Source of the DNA: Undaria pinnatifida
Taxonomy: Eukaryota > Sar > Phaeophyceae > Laminariales > Alariaceae
Assembly (NCBI GenBank): GCA_012845835.1
Contig: JABAKD010000016.1
Coordinates: 5,977,919-6,041,918, forward strand
Direction: 5' to 3'
DNA length: 64,000 bases
Part shown: positions 1-12,436 of the stretch, piece by piece
Layout of the letters: each line of letters starts with the position of its first letter
Numbering within the stretch: the first letter of the stretch is position 1
Translations under genes and position numbers: made by a program
The notes under the pieces: model-generated
What the model saw: only the letters and a program-made list of their open reading frames with translations
Told to the model about the DNA's origin: nothing
Databases searched by the model: none

Positions 1-59
1 GGATGGCTACATGGATAATGAGATGATATCAGCTGGCTGGTAGTGTTTACTACTCTGGC

Positions 60-98
60 AGATTTTGAGTTCAGGTGGTGCGTTCAAACAAAAGGGAT

Positions 99-129
<31 letters not shown>

Positions 130-235
130 CGAGCATTTCAAAATGTGGGCGGAAACTATAAACCCTTGAAGGGGGCGAATCTGACGGTTGCAGCAAGAAG
201 ACACCCCATTAAATCACCCGCCTGGTAATGTTTAT
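60..235 (+). repeat. Poly-G tract with dispersed repeat arm
   Basis: An uninterrupted run of 30 G occupies 100-129. It is followed by about 90 bp (GCGGAAACTATAAACCCTTG and on) that recurs, diverged, several times at 15.2-15.7 kb, again beside G-rich tracts. This is therefore one copy of a dispersed family made of a G-rich tract plus a short conserved arm. Open frames across it only translate the homopolymer and are not genes. Confidence 0.7.
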
Positions 236-414
236 TTTTCTAGAAGGTTTGATGTTACATGTAGTATGCAACCCAGTTCTTAGGTGTAGTAAACAACGTG
301 TTAAAAGCTTCATAATTTGTTATTGTACATGGATCGAAAGATAGAATATTTTAATCGATAGGTACAATCATGTAGATACCATTGCTTTCTGACATCGCTA
401 ATTATAAGATGCAT

Positions 415-1010
415 ATTGCCAAATACAACAGGCGAGGTGATGGTCATGCAATGTCACCGCCATTGAGAACGACAGGGAGAGATGCGAATCGTTTTTGTTT
501 TGAAAGGAACGCTTAGTGTACACGCGCTCAATTACGTTACTTCGTTAATCATACTTCGCTTGGCATAGGTTGGGAGGCCATCATGCAGGCGGTATGTACG
601 GAATACCTCACGTAATAAGTTGGTAGTGCGGTTTACCGCAATTTTGGCATACCTCTCTTTATCTCCTTTTCACATTATTATTGTCTCACATAAACGATTT
701 TACGCCTTTGATTTTTGCCGTCCGGATGTGGGGCTCTGAGGCCGATAAATCCAAGACAGAGATACATCTAACAAATACACCAAGTAAAGTGACGTGGGCA
801 TGCGATGTCACCACTATTGAACGCGAGGGTGACTTTACTTTGTTAGGCATATGCTACTTCGTTTGGTAGAAGTTGTCAGGCGATCATGCAAACGGCCGGA
901 GGCACGAAATACCCTGCGTAATAGGTTGGTAGTGTGGTCTACCGCAGTGTTAACATAACTGTCTGTAATTCATTTTCACATTTCTATTATCTAGTGTACG
1001 ATTATACGCC
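415..1010. repeat. Imperfect two-copy tandem duplication
   Basis: The stretch about 440-700 resembles about 790-1010. Shared blocks include CATGCAATGTCACC against CATGCGATGTCACC, and GTAATAAGTTGGTAGTG against GTAATAGGTTGGTAGTG. The spacing is about 305-350 bp because of indels. No gene is supported at 236-1640; short open frames there lack recognisable motifs. Confidence 0.55.
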
Positions 1011-1786
1011 CTGTTTTCTCCCCACTGTCGTCGAAGATGTTGTGGTCCTGATGATGTCGCGTCCATGTCTGGTGCTCTTGTTAGTGGTGCTCATGAAAAC
1101 ATGCCCTAGCGTGTAGTAGATGATCGCTGAGTGGTGTTCCTTTCCTTTACATCAAGCCAGGTAGTATATGTCAGCGCAACCGCTTGCTTGAAAACGACAA
1201 ATAAAATTCCGCACACACCTGATACAGAGGAGACGCGGCCCGAAGATTGTTCAGTACACCGACGGTCAGGAACAGGTTATCGAGCAGCGCACTTCATTTT
1301 TACTACCGCTCCTCACTCCACCTAAAACACTACGGGCATGCGTTGGACCCAGTTCGCTGATGCCCAAAACCAATTGCAAAGGAGGTGATGTGGGCGAATG
1401 CTATAATGATGGGCGCTGCTACGATTACCTTGTCTCTTGTTCTGTTTGTTCTTGCGTTCTTGATGAACCTGTTATTTGGCAACGAACAGTTTTGACGTAT
1501 TTTAGGTGTGTGCAAAGACTATATGTAGACTACGCGATGTTTCCGAGTCGTAGGGACCCCAATTTGGAATCCAGGGTACATTTGTTCTATCTTTTGACTG
1601 GGTTTCGTATATAATATATGGTGTTTGTGAAATACGTGAACTAAAAAAGGAACAACTGCTGAAAGCGCCTAGCAGCGTGGGTAGGTACAATTCGACGCGA
1701 GTCGACGAGGAAAGAAGATGCTGAGTTGTTCTCACGATACAAGATGAAGGCACGTACAGTCGGGGGAAGGGGGGAGGAGGGCCCGC

Positions 1787-2185
1787 TATATGACCCCGCA
1801 TCTGAGTTACTACTACTGGGAGGGAGCGCGAGAAGAGTAGTGCGAGGATAATAAATGGAATGAAGAAATAAATAAACCAATAAAAAAAATATGCAGCATC
1901 GAGCTGCGCAGGGTACCAAATTTGACAGGACTCCTTGTATATTTCCAAATTTCACATTCTCCATCCATTCTCCTTGTACAATTTTTAATTTTCTCTGCAA
2001 TGTTTTTGATTAATTTCTTTGGATTCCTTTTGGTTGACATAGTTTGCCTGGTACAATATGTCATTTAATACTTTGATCAACTGCGCATTTAGAGGACCTG
2101 CTATGTAACCCCGGATTTGAGCTACTACTGGGAGGGAGCGCGAGAGTAATGCGAAGATAATAAATGGGATGGAAGAAAAAAAAAA
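1787..2185. repeat. Two-copy direct repeat, spacing about 310 bp
   Basis: ACTACTGGGAGGGAGCGCGA followed by AATAAATGG occurs near 1810-1860 and again near 2123-2170. The arms share about 70 bp with small indels. Overlapping minus-strand open frames share a peptide only because of this duplication. Confidence 0.6.
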
Positions 2186-2329
2186 AACTTTTTACAAGTA
2201 ACGAAAACAAAACCAGAATAACATATATACCCGGTATACGAGTACGTATCATAGTCTTATGTACCATTATTATTAGATTTCGGATTCCTGCGTCATGTGG
2301 TGTACGTGACGTTCCCGTGCAGCGATCCC

Positions 2330-2625
2330 GTGCCGCGGGTAACGCGGAAATCCTGCGGGAATCGTTTACAGATGAAGTGCCACGGGATTTGGGAGATCGA
2401 TAATTCCACGAGATCTTACGGCGTGGGAACGGAAAACCACGGGAAACCAGAAATTTCCACCGGAATCGTTTGGGTGGGAATGGGATATTATAATTTCTAC
2501 GGAAAACGGTTGGGACGGGAATGGGCACCTCGTGGACTGGTTGGGTGGGACCACGGGAACGATATTTGCACGGGAACGTGAATTAATCCCAATTCCCGTG
2601 AAATCCTGCGGGAATTTTCCCGAGG
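2330..2625. repeat. Degenerate low-complexity GGGAA/ACGGGAA repeat
   Basis: The motif CACGGGAA or GTGGGAACGG is reiterated at irregular spacing for about 300 bp. No coding motif is recognisable in either strand. The flanking 2626-3090 holds nothing I can support. Confidence 0.5.
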
Positions 2626-3097
2626 ACTGCCCTGCTTTATTAATTTCTTGATACCCGCCTGATGCTTTCTGACAAGAAGGGCCGGGGAATCTTATTCAGG
2701 CAGGTGATAACACCTGCCAGGAAAGAGGGAACACTTGCTGTAAATCATCACGCCGCCCGCAACGGGGGAGAGGGGATACCATATGTATATGTATAATTGT
2801 CATTCTTTTTCTTCGGGCACATCTCTTCGTGCTCGCACCTTTGTCCGAAACGTCGGATGGGGTGGGCACAATTCGACCGTCGGGGTCACGTTGCCGGAGG
2901 TGTGGGCGCGATCCGTGCAGTGTGTCGCGCGTGGCAAGCCTTTTAAACTTTTTTGGCTTTCGGCACACTCAAGGCAAATCCCCGGGTTTCCGCAACATCC
3001 CCGGGGATTGGGTTTCTGCTTCCCCTATCCCCGTGTACGAACGTAAGATTTGGATGCGAACCGCGTTTTTCTGCTCGTAGAGGGTACACGTAGGCGC

Positions 3098-4020
3098 ATT
3101 TCCCTATTTTTGCACAGAGCACCGCGCTTCGATCCTGCCGCCCAGCAGCAGTCCAGCCCCCTAGCAGCATTGCTGCAGCAGCCTGCAACTCTCTGCGCGT
3201 GCGGCTGCTGTTGTAGTAGCTGATTGCTTTGATCGGAGCCTGCGCTACCCGCCTTACGCCACTACTTCTCGCTGCTGCTGCTACTGCTGCTTCTGTCACG
3301 TGTTGAGTGACATGCCGGCGTAAATTGTAAGGATCGTTTGAATATCATATTAGTACTCAAACGGTCCTTATATTTATGTTCAGGTTGGTGTGCTTCGTAG
3401 ACGTACATTTCCCTAATTTGGCACAGAGCACCACGCTACGATCCTGCCGCCCAGCAGCAGTCCAGCCCCCTAGCAGCAGCAGCCTGCAACTCTCTGCGCG
3501 TGTGGCTGCTGTTGCAGTAGCTGATTGCTTTGATCGGAGCCTGCGATGCACTACCCGCCTATGCGCCGCTACCTCTCGCTGCTGCTGCTACTGCTGCTCC
3601 TGTCAAGTTTCAGGTGACATGCCGGCGTAAATTGTAAGGATCGTTTGAATATCATATTAGTACTCAAACGGTCCATATATTTATGTTCAGATTGGTGTGC
3701 TTCGTACACATACAATACATTTCCCCATTTTGGCACAGAGCACCACGCTACGATCCTGCCGCCCAGCAGCAGTCCAGCCCCCTAGCAGCAGCAGCCTGCA
3801 ACTCTCTGCGCGTGTGGCTGCTGCTGTAGTAGCTGATTGCTTTGATCGGAGCCTGCGATGCTCTACCCGCCTATACGCCGCTACCTCTCGTTGCCGCTGC
3901 TACTGCTGCTCCTGTCAGGTGTCAAGTGACATGCCGGCGTAAAGTGTAAGGATCGTTTGAATATCATATTAGTACTCGAACAGCCCTTGTATTTATGTTC
4001 AGATTGGTGTGCTTCGTATA
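3098..4020. repeat. Three-copy tandem array of about 310-bp units
   Basis: Unit landmarks GCACAGAGCACC lie at 3112, 3421 and 3733, giving periods of 309 and 312 bp. Each unit contains CAG/CTG-rich stretches, the block ATGCCGGCGTAAA and the block TAAGGATCGTTTGAATATCA. Both strands stay open through copies 2 and 3, giving near-identical 80-residue frames. These reflect unit composition rather than a recognised protein family. Confidence 0.8.
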
Positions 4021-4040
4021 TGATATCGTACATACCAAGA

Positions 4041-4470
4041 GATCAAAACGCTACAGCTCTGCCGCACTGCAGCAGCGGTAGGTAACACCATTTATGTAAG
4101 ATCGCAGGTGACAGGCAGCAGACGACATGCGGAGAGCACAACGCTACAACCCTGCCGCACAGCAGCAGCAATGGGCAACACCATTTATGTGCGCGTGGCG
4201 TGTCCTCGCTATGCTGCGGCGAGTTGCTTGTGTCGGAGCCTGTCATTTGTCACCCCACCATGCTACACGTTTCTGCTGTAGTACAACCTTTAAAAATAGT
4301 AATAATTTAGATGCCAACCAACCCATCCTTACACGTTTACGTCCACAGAGGCAGTTTTTTAGCGAGTTTTTCTTCTGTTTTTTTTGCTAAGATCGCATAT
4401 GACAGACAGCAGCAGACAACATGCGGAGAGCAAAATGCTACTACCGTGCGTGGTAGGACCATGTGCGCGT
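4041..4470. repeat. Diverged duplications next to the 310-bp array
   Basis: GCAGACGACATGCGGAGAGC near 4115-4135 recurs slightly changed near 4405-4430. ACACCATTTATG with upstream CTGCCGCAC occurs at about 4090 and 4187. No gene is seen here. Nothing supportable was found from 4471 to 5200. Confidence 0.5.
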
Positions 4471-5202
4471 GCCGTATCCTCTCCTTACGACGGCGAGTTG
4501 CTTTTGCCATAGCCTGTGTCACGTATTATTGTCCTCTCGCTCCCTCGTTCTCAATAGGCGCTATCTACGTAGTATTCTACAGTGAGTCGCATCCCACGCC
4601 ATACGTGCCCCTTCTCGCTTCCTGGCGGTCCCTAACCTGGAGGTCGAAGTGTGACACTCTTCTCGAAATCATACGCATCGTACGGTGTTTTTGCGTGTTG
4701 TGTGTAATTTCTCAACAACAAATCGGTCGTGGCACACGTCCATCTCGAGTACCCAAAAAGTGCTAAAAGTAGTGCTATTGAGTATACCCAAGAGGTACTG
4801 CGGGTAAAATGCGATTTCATTATTTTTCCGAAGTTTTTTTTGTATGTACAACAAATGGTCTTTGCGTCCGGTAGTGATAATAATCATGTGTCCTTGCGCC
4901 ACTCCCCTAGGCACTTCCCGGAGGGGAACCTTGTACCATATACCAGCGTCCGTGCCAGAGCCATGCCGCGCGTGTTTTTTTTGGCACCCCTTGAACCATT
5001 CGTGTGGCCCGTGCTGTAATCGTCAAATTAGGTCGCCCTATGTTCCCACCGAAGTCCCCAAAGGGTTCACTTACTGCGGATTCCCACTACTCGCTAAATT
5101 GAACGGATGTTGTCGTTTGCGCCGCCGTTTATCGCTGCTACAGAGAGCTGAAGTGGCTGCAGGGTGTGGACCCGGCCAAGACAGATAGAGCCGCCTTAAG
5201 GG

Positions 5203-5460
5203 CTATCGCAATAGCTAAGGCTAACAGCAGGTAGAGGCGAGCAAGCAACAGCCAAGGCTGCAATATGTGTCTACCTTCTGGAGAGAGACTGCAATGTGTC
5301 TAGCTTGGAGTGTGAGAGGGATGGTTGCTGGAATTACGATACTTGGGTCTTCGTCCCACAGAGGGCTGTCGATAGCTAAAGCTAACTGCAGGCAGAGGCA
5401 AGCAAGGACAAAGCGGCAAGGTGTGTCTACTTTGGGGTGGGAGTGGGATGGTGGCAGGAG
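5203..5460. repeat. Imperfect tandem duplication of about 150 bp
   Basis: A block reading ATAGCTAAGGCTAACAGCAG then AGAGGCGAGCAAG near 5211-5250 returns as ATAGCTAAAGCTAACTGCAG then AGAGGCAAGCAAG near 5372-5407. Both are followed by a TGTGTCTAC block. Short open frames on both strands across it are by-products. Confidence 0.55.
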
Positions 5461-7732
5461 ACACGAGACGCGGATCCTGTAGCTGGTGCTGGTAGCAGGG
5501 GGCCAGCCGACCCAACGAGAACAGGAACGCGGCAAGTGCTGGTGGTTAACGGGGGAACGCGGTGTGTGCGTGTGGAAACATGGCGGAACAGACTCACGGA
5601 TATGGGGTTGGCTTGAACCAACTGGCTCCAACAGCTTTGAACGGCACACTTGTTTTGGCTGGGTTCACAGCTTTGAAAAGTGCTTTTTTTGTGTCGTTGT
5701 CGCCGGGTGTGTGTGCATTTCTGTCAGTGTTTAAGGCAACTTTGACCCAATCCCTGTTGTTAAACGGTACAAGGGCTCCGCTCCCCGGGCGGCTGACGCA
5801 GCCCTCACGCTCGCGATACAATAAATGGTGAAGGGGACAGAAAGAAAAGGCCCATTTTTTCGTGCAACCATCTATTTGATAATGCTAAGAGCTACTTGTG
5901 CACAGCTGATTGCCCTGTGCTGTGCTGCATGCTTGCTGGCGATGTCACGTTCTCATTGGCAGTACGTGTGCAACTTGCGAAAGGGAAAATACAGTAAGAA
6001 GAGGGCCGCGAGAGGATAATCGACCAAGAAAGCAAATCGACTAAAAGGACACACGTAAATTGTACCGTTACCTGGTACCGGATACTTTGCATGATACCTG
6101 GTACTGCTGTATGCACGAAAGAAAGCGCAGAGCAGCACGCCACAGCACCGCACCGCAGGGCACGCCACCGCACCGCACGGCGCAGCACTGCGCTGCTGAA
6201 AAATAGCTGAGCTGTGAGCTGAGCTGGGAGTGTTTTTTTTTTATTCAACAATGTCGTGCGTACCAACCTGGTGGTGTAGTACGGGTACCTGGTATGACAC
6301 TTCGAATTATACCTGGGTTGTATGAAAAAGTAAGTACAGCACGGCACGCAGCACGGCATAACACCGCACAGTACAGCATGGCGCTGCCCTGCTAAGCCAA
6401 TGGGCCAAGCTGCTCACAACTGGGACCTACTGTAGTTTTGCATTTGTTCCCTAATGGTTCGTACATGTTCGTTCAGAGTGGTATATCACAGTACACTATT
6501 AATACGACGAGTACTACTCTGCCCTATTCCATATAACCATGCGGGCAATGCAGATCTATCGCCACTGGCGGAGCAGTGGTCTTACCGTTAGTTCATGGAG
6601 AATAGCGACGTATAACCTCGATTCGACCGAATCCGCCATGAGCAAGCCTTTGGTTCGGTCTTGGTTGTTACCTTTAATAAAAATACTGTGGGTGAAAGCA
6701 TTCCACCTTTTGAACCGCCCTTTAGTCTCAGTTAGCCTCGAGAAGCAGCGTCACAGCGATCAGCCACGAATCACAAGCGTTGGGTATATTCGCTGCGGCT
6801 GGACGCAGTCTCACACCTGAAGAGGTGTCAGGGTCCAATTGTGCACTCTCGGGCGATACAGGCCGGACTCATGATGACACCAGCGTGTAGAGCCCACCGG
6901 TACCGAACTCTCGACCTTTAGCTCTTTTACTATTACCGAAAAAATGATCCCACACTAGTTCCAAGCAGGCTGTCTCCAAGAACGCGGAGCAATTCTGAAA
7001 GGGTTAAACCGCTCACACCGTAGCTTCGATGCTACGCGGTAACAAGGATTTGCATCGCCGGCGGCCGAGGACGTGGTGTGTGAAAGCAGGTACTGGTATG
7101 TATTTTATTGCATTTAGCCGCCCGGCAAAGGTTATGGCACGCGCAACAACACATAGCAGCAGCATCATCACGTTTTCATGACGTCAAGCCTTCAACGAGC
7201 ACTTCTTTTACTGGCGAGCCTCCGTGGATGGGTAAGAGTGAACCTCAAGAGTTCACCACACTTCCACGTTTATTTAGTGTGTCAATTTAACTCGGTTGCC
7301 GAAACAACCGTGCTGCCGTGCCCCGTGCGGCCTTACCCTGGCAACGGCAGTGCAAGCTGCTGCGAGTATCCTTGGTCCCTCGATACCTTGAAAAGCCCAC
7401 GATCCATTCTACGCGATCAACCGGGTTACAACATTGCCTGCAGACCGAGTAGACGTTCACATGGTGTATGTACAAAACTATTTCATGATTTCCGAAACCG
7501 GCCAAGCCCCTGGGACCATCTCGGGTTGTCACGTCAACGTCAGGCTGAACGCAGTCCTTCGCCCTATGGACTAGAACGCTACTGTAGGTGTCATAATATC
7601 ATCCATCTTCTGCTTTCAAGTACAATTTTACTGCAGACGGCGTTCGCACGATTTCCCACGCAGCCCCTCCCCCCGTCTCCAAAGCAAGATGACACAGCAG
7701 TCGTTTCTCTTTGACAAGGGTCGACCAGTTTT
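5461..7732. other. No supported gene
   Basis: This interval has short open frames only. The one starting at 5562 (89 codons, plus) has a hydrophobic stretch but no family resemblance. GCAC/CGCA-rich low complexity lies at about 6118-6200 and 6335-6420. I see no rRNA, no good tRNA cloverleaf and no repeat structure from 6500 to 7730. Confidence 0.4.
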
Positions 7733-10700
7733 CTACCCGTTCCCTGCGGCTGAGCAGCGCGGGATGTCGTTGTGCTCCGTCATGGACGCTAGGAGAGCGT
7801 TGAAGTCCTCCACTCGTTCGCGGTGTGTCTTCTCGACCATGTTTCGTATCTTCTTGCCCTATACAATACCAAAGACATACCGGAAAACATTACAAGGACG
7901 TACAGTACGAGTATGTACAGGGCGCGGTTAGTTTCGGGGATCAATACCGAAGGAACCAATCGGCTGGATATGCTACGGGAGGAGCTCCGGGCAAGTGACA
8001 GTACCCTCCGGCATACCGTAATATCCTATGTGCTCTCCCCGCGGGGAGAACGAATAGTTTCAATTAAAATTGTGTCCGCGGGGAGACCAAAGAGGTAAGG
8101 GGGACTTACGTCAGAAAATAACAAATGGCCCCGGTGTAACAAGTCCCAGGAGTGTTTTTCCGAAAATACGTGTTCTCGACACCCCAACAACAGATTATTG
8201 TGTACCACACTTCCCCGCCGCCGAGTACCTTGCGCGCAATAACCCGTGTTGTCTGGTCCCAACAGCATCTACGAGCAAGCACATGATTACGACGGACATT
8301 TGGGTATGCTTGCACCCTTCCTCGCGGAGTGGTCGCGATGATGAGAAGGAGCATGTCCTTTCTGAGACGAAACGAAAGGGTCCGCCTGCTGGGGCGGAAT
8401 GGAATACCGCAAACGTAAGTATGTATACACGGGTAACATCGATTTGTTAGTAGTAGTCCCCTCGGGGACAGCGATAAATTTTCAGTATAAAGCTGTCCGC
8501 GAGGTAGCCCAAGAGTAAGGCGGGATTTCGTAAAAAGCAAAAGCTTACTCCCCTGAGATAATACAACGTTTAACTATTTTTCGGCCTTTTTTTATTGGGG
8601 GGGGGGGGGCATACTCATTTGTTGCTTGCCTAGTCATTTGACCATTGACCACGCATCCCTTTCGAGACGGAGAACCGTTCCTACCCCAAATAGAGACACC
8701 CCCAACATTTGGGTGCTCAATACGTTTGTTCCATATACTGAGTAAGGCGGGATTTCGTGAAAAGAAAAAGCTTACTCCCCTGAGATAACACAACGTTTTT
8801 ACCATTTTTCGGCTTTTTTTTTTGGGGGGGGGTGGGGGGGCATACTCATTTGTTGCTTGCCTTAGTCATTTGACCATTGACCACGCATGCCTTTCGAGAC
8901 AGAGAACCGTTCCTACCCCAAATAGAGACACCCCCAATATTTGGGTGCTCAATACGATTGTTCCATATACTACATCGAATTTGTTTGCTTATCCTATCCC
9001 CGTCCTGTTTCGCCGTTTGCGGCCACCATCTATCTCCTAGGATAGCGATCGTTTTATCGTACTCTCTAGTCTACCAAACTCTTCCATGTTACATACGTCT
9101 AACTTCCTCATCTCCTCTAACGCATCCCGTTCCTCCTTGTATATTTCACATTCTCCTACTGTGTGAGTCCTACTCTCAAGCGGCCATTTTTTTGGGGGGG
9201 GGGAGCACAGAGCATATTACGTACGTAATATCACCACTAGGGTTGTACTCGAGGTATCCGACTACCCGGGTGTATTTCGTGCTAAAGTGCAAAGTCTCAA
9301 GGGTTCCGTTAGTTGGTTGTGAATATCTAGCCCGCGGTTTGGATAAGGCAGGATCAGGTAAAAAAAAATATTTCCGCATGCAACTCACCCCCTGGTGCTG
9401 TGCTAAACATACCCGATTACCCGGGCATACTTGGGAGCCACGTACTGTACAAAGGAAAGCCAAAGGCCTTAAACGAGGTATTCTATTTACGGTCAGTACT
9501 GGCTCAACGGTACAGGCAACAGGACCGGTAACCGTATCATGCACAATAAAAATCGTCGGGAAAAACTAGCCAGTAAGCGCAGACGCTGTGATTTGCACGC
9601 ACAGGAGTAATCCTTTCATAGCGCAGGTATGTGACAGACGGAAATACCGGCGCTATAGGCAGCGGCAAACCAGCGCTACCCCGTTTACTGTCGCTACTGG
9701 TTATTCCCATCTGTGCCACGCGATTCTGCAGGCACTGTAGCGGGCAACCGGCATTGGAAAGGGACCACAACTGCTGTATGGCCAAGAGTCTTACCTCGCG
9801 CTGAAGCTGCTTCTCCCTGAACCGCCGTTGAGCCGGCGTGAGAATGTCGTCTATGTTCTCGCTCGTCGAATCTGCATCTTTCGAGTCATTTCTGTCTCCG
9901 CCTGCGCCGTCTGACCCGGACGAGCGGGGATCAACGTCACGATCGATATCTTCAGTCGCTGAACCAGAGCTCAGGTCGTCGGCATTGGCTGCCTCCTTTG
10001 CTCGGACAGCCGCCGCCTCCGCCTCGGCCTCGTCGCGCTTGCGCTTTGCTTTCTTCCTGCACACGCAGGGTAACAAGTAACCAGCAACGAAGTTTTGCAG
10101 CTCACTCAATATTCGGCCACGGACAACGGGCTGGTCGGCGTTACACGTGTAATATATACGTGATAGTCTTTCCTGGGTGGCAAGCGGTATAGTCGGTTTT
10201 TCAGGCGCGAGTATTGAGACGTATGTACCCGTATGGACCTGGCACATCGTAGACTGACTCCCGATTTCACTTTTATATGTTTCTGGCGGAGGCATGAATT
10301 GCATCAGCTGTGATACATGCGTGTATCACCTTTGGTTTGGTTTGTTTGTGTTTCTTCTCTGGGGTATTCCTCAGGTCCAGAGTGACTGGAGCCTGTCCTG
10401 TGACCACGGACTTGATTATGCGAGTTAATGTGAGAACAACACGTGCAGTATACCTGGTATATACGATATGCAAGCCAAGTTTCGACGAAATTCTCGATCT
10501 CACATGAATACGAAATAGAATATTTTAATTTTGTAATAAAAACATACGCACCGCTGGAATTTGAATGTCCGGTAAATCTCATGATTAACACCAGGCAAGC
10601 ACGAGTACAACAGGAATATGGTCCGCCAACAAGAAACGCCACCTTAAGCTGGAAACAATATTGCGACACCAACCTTGAGCAAACCTTGAGCACAGGCAAT

Positions 10701-11538
10701 TTATGTAGGGTTCAGTGAAGCGCTCGCCGCTTCGCACGATTTCTGAATCAAAACTTCTCCGAGGCGTCCGCCCGAAACTGAACCTGGTCTTCTTATGATC
10801 CTGGAATATTCCTCACTCGTGGGCCTAATTGCTGTCTGTATACACTTATAGGAGTATCTGGTCGAAGGTTAACTGAGCAAGAGGCCGCCGCCCGCCGCCG
10901 CCCGCCGCCGCCGTTGTGCGGCTCATGGAACTTGGACTGCTGTACTGCTTGCTGTGTTGATGTCGACAACTCGGGTTAACAGAGGTTATCATGCATGAGA
11001 TGGCATGGTGGCAAGGTCGAGGAGTGATAGTATTTGCTTTCGGACAAGGTGGCGCGGTTTGTTAACTTGGGGCGCACGCGCAAAGCTACGGTACAACGTT
11101 ACGATTATCCTCGACGCTTCGGCTCCTCTCGCCGAGTCTACCGATTTGGTCGGAAAATTAACAAACGATTGTATATTGATATGAAGAACCAAACGGTATA
11201 TACATATCCGTCCAAGGAGGAGTCTAGACAAGAAGCCTGTTACTAAGCCGCAAGCGTCAAGCCCACTGAGCGCCCGGCCTAGTTTCAACCACCCGGCTAG
11301 GGTTGGGAGCATCACGTTCTGTACATGGACGGTATAAACATGCTGATGCATTTCCCGCTCGCCTGTCGTGGGTCTGCTGGAATCAGTCTTGGCTACCCGC
11401 AAGTGCTTATGATACCACCAAGGTACACCAGATACCGTTTAGGTACTGCGGTAACCAGACTCACTTTTTCTTGCTTTTGAAAAGCCCACCCTTTAACGAC
11501 AGCCCTCCAGTCAGGACGGTCTTGTACTCATCCGCCAT
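7733..11538 (-). CDS. FAM32A: FAM32A-family protein, three exons
   Basis: Small basic-acidic nuclear protein; the human family member FAM32A is known from spliceosome structures near the 3' splice site. Exon 1 (11538-11465) starts at ATG with MADEYKTVLTGGLSLKGG, matching the family N-terminus (YxxVxxGxLxLKG), and ends AAAAA|GTGAGT. Exon 2 (10056-9795) begins after GTGTGCAG. It encodes KKAKRKR, an Ala/Glu helix, an acidic Ser/Asp linker and LTPAQRRF, then ends GAG|GTAAGA. Exon 3 (7858-7733) follows TTGTATAG and encodes KTHRERVEDFN and MTEHNDIP, the diagnostic C-terminal motif, then TAG. Phases agree (2, then 0), giving 153 residues; the human protein is about 112, the excess lying in the linker. 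Introns are 1408 and 1936 bp. The second carries a tandem repeat. In the C-terminal motif the usual HYDIPKV reads HNDIPRC, a mild divergence. Exon assembly is my inference from splice consensus and family motifs. Confidence 0.88.
8513..8971. repeat. Two-copy 227-bp tandem repeat in FAM32A intron 2
   Basis: GAGTAAGGCGGGATTTCGT begins at 8513 and again at 8740, and the two copies stay nearly identical to about 8971. Each carries a T-run followed by a G-run (GGGGGGGG) and AACCGTTCCTACCCC. A weaker upstream relative of the unit start lies near 8038-8130. All of it is intronic to the minus-strand gene. Confidence 0.85.
10881..10913. repeat. CCG-rich microsatellite in FAM32A intron 1
   Basis: A run of CCGCCGCC-type triplets of about 33 bp with two CCCG interruptions. 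It is intronic, with no sign of translation. Confidence 0.7.
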
Positions 11539-11701
11539 CACGACAAAGGTATTGTTTTCAGCCTCACTCGTGCCGTCGCTTTTCTTGTGTTTGGGAAACA
11601 GGGACGTTCTTCACCGGGGATGATCAAGTGATGCCTACTACTATAAAAACGCAACTACATTATTTACAAACTCCCTCCTCCTCTTTGTTTGAAGTCAGGA
11701 G

Positions 11702-12397
11702 CAGGGTTAGAAAAAGTCCGCAGGCTTCGCCTGCGCTTGCGCAGGCGGGAGCCGAAGGCGACCTGCGGCCCTCCGCAGGAGCCCCCCGGGAGGGCCCCCG
11801 GAGGGCCCCCGGAGGGCGCCGGCGCGTAGCCCCCCCCCCCGGAGGGGCTCGCGGAGCGGAAAAAATTTGGGTTTTCCCTTCACAAAAGGTTGAGATTTTT
11901 GTCAAAATGGGCCATTTTTTGGCGCTATTTTGATGATGTGGAACGCGTATTATACATACCTTGCACACAGCAGTTAAATAACGGCTCCATTCTCACAAAA
12001 CTGCTCAATTTTGTATCGAAAGCTCCGAGTATTCGTTGGATTTCATGATGATAATGCTTCAACAGCTTGCTGGCATACCGCGGAAAAGGAAAATAAGGTT
12101 AGGGTTACCCTGCACCCTGCACCAGCTGCCCTCCACTGGAACATTGGAACATTACCAGATCCGCACCCGACATCGTCTTACTTCCTGAAATACAAAACAC
12201 CCCCCCAAAAATTTTTCCCGCCTTCGGCGCGAAAAAAAAAAAACGCAGAAAAATTTCGCGCCTTGGGCGCGAAATCTGCGGCCCATTTTTTTTTTCTGCG
12301 GCAAGCCGCAGATGGCCCTTCTCAAAATCTGCGCTGCGCGCTATTTCTTGCGCCAATCTGCGCCAGCGCAGGTCCGCGTGGACTTTTTCTAACCCTG
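11702..12397. mobile_element. Non-autonomous DNA transposon (MITE-like), 696 bp
   Basis: Perfect 18-bp terminal inverted repeats CAGGGTTAGAAAAAGTCC lie at 11702-11719 and, inverted, at 12380-12397. They are flanked by a perfect 7-bp direct repeat TCAGGAG (11695-11701 and 12398-12404), the expected target-site duplication. Subterminal regions are very GC-rich and self-complementary, for example GCAGGCTTCGCCTGC and CGCGCCTTGGGCGCG. The interior is AT-rich with A and C runs. No transposase is encoded; open frames crossing it, up to 197 codons, run over the ends and are spurious. It sits about 165 bp upstream of the FAM32A start codon. A hAT-like origin is possible but its duplications are normally 8 bp, so the superfamily is undecided. 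Confidence 0.88.
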
Positions 12398-12436
12398 TCA
12401 GGAGTCAGAGTCCAGAGTCCAGTTGTGAACCTCGTT

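Noticed and set aside
9537-10304. 255-codon minus-strand frame as a single-exon gene
   Set aside because: Only 10056-9795 is coding. The ends are intron read-through, as shown by the acceptor GTGTGCAG, the donor GAG|GTAAGA and family motifs on other exons.
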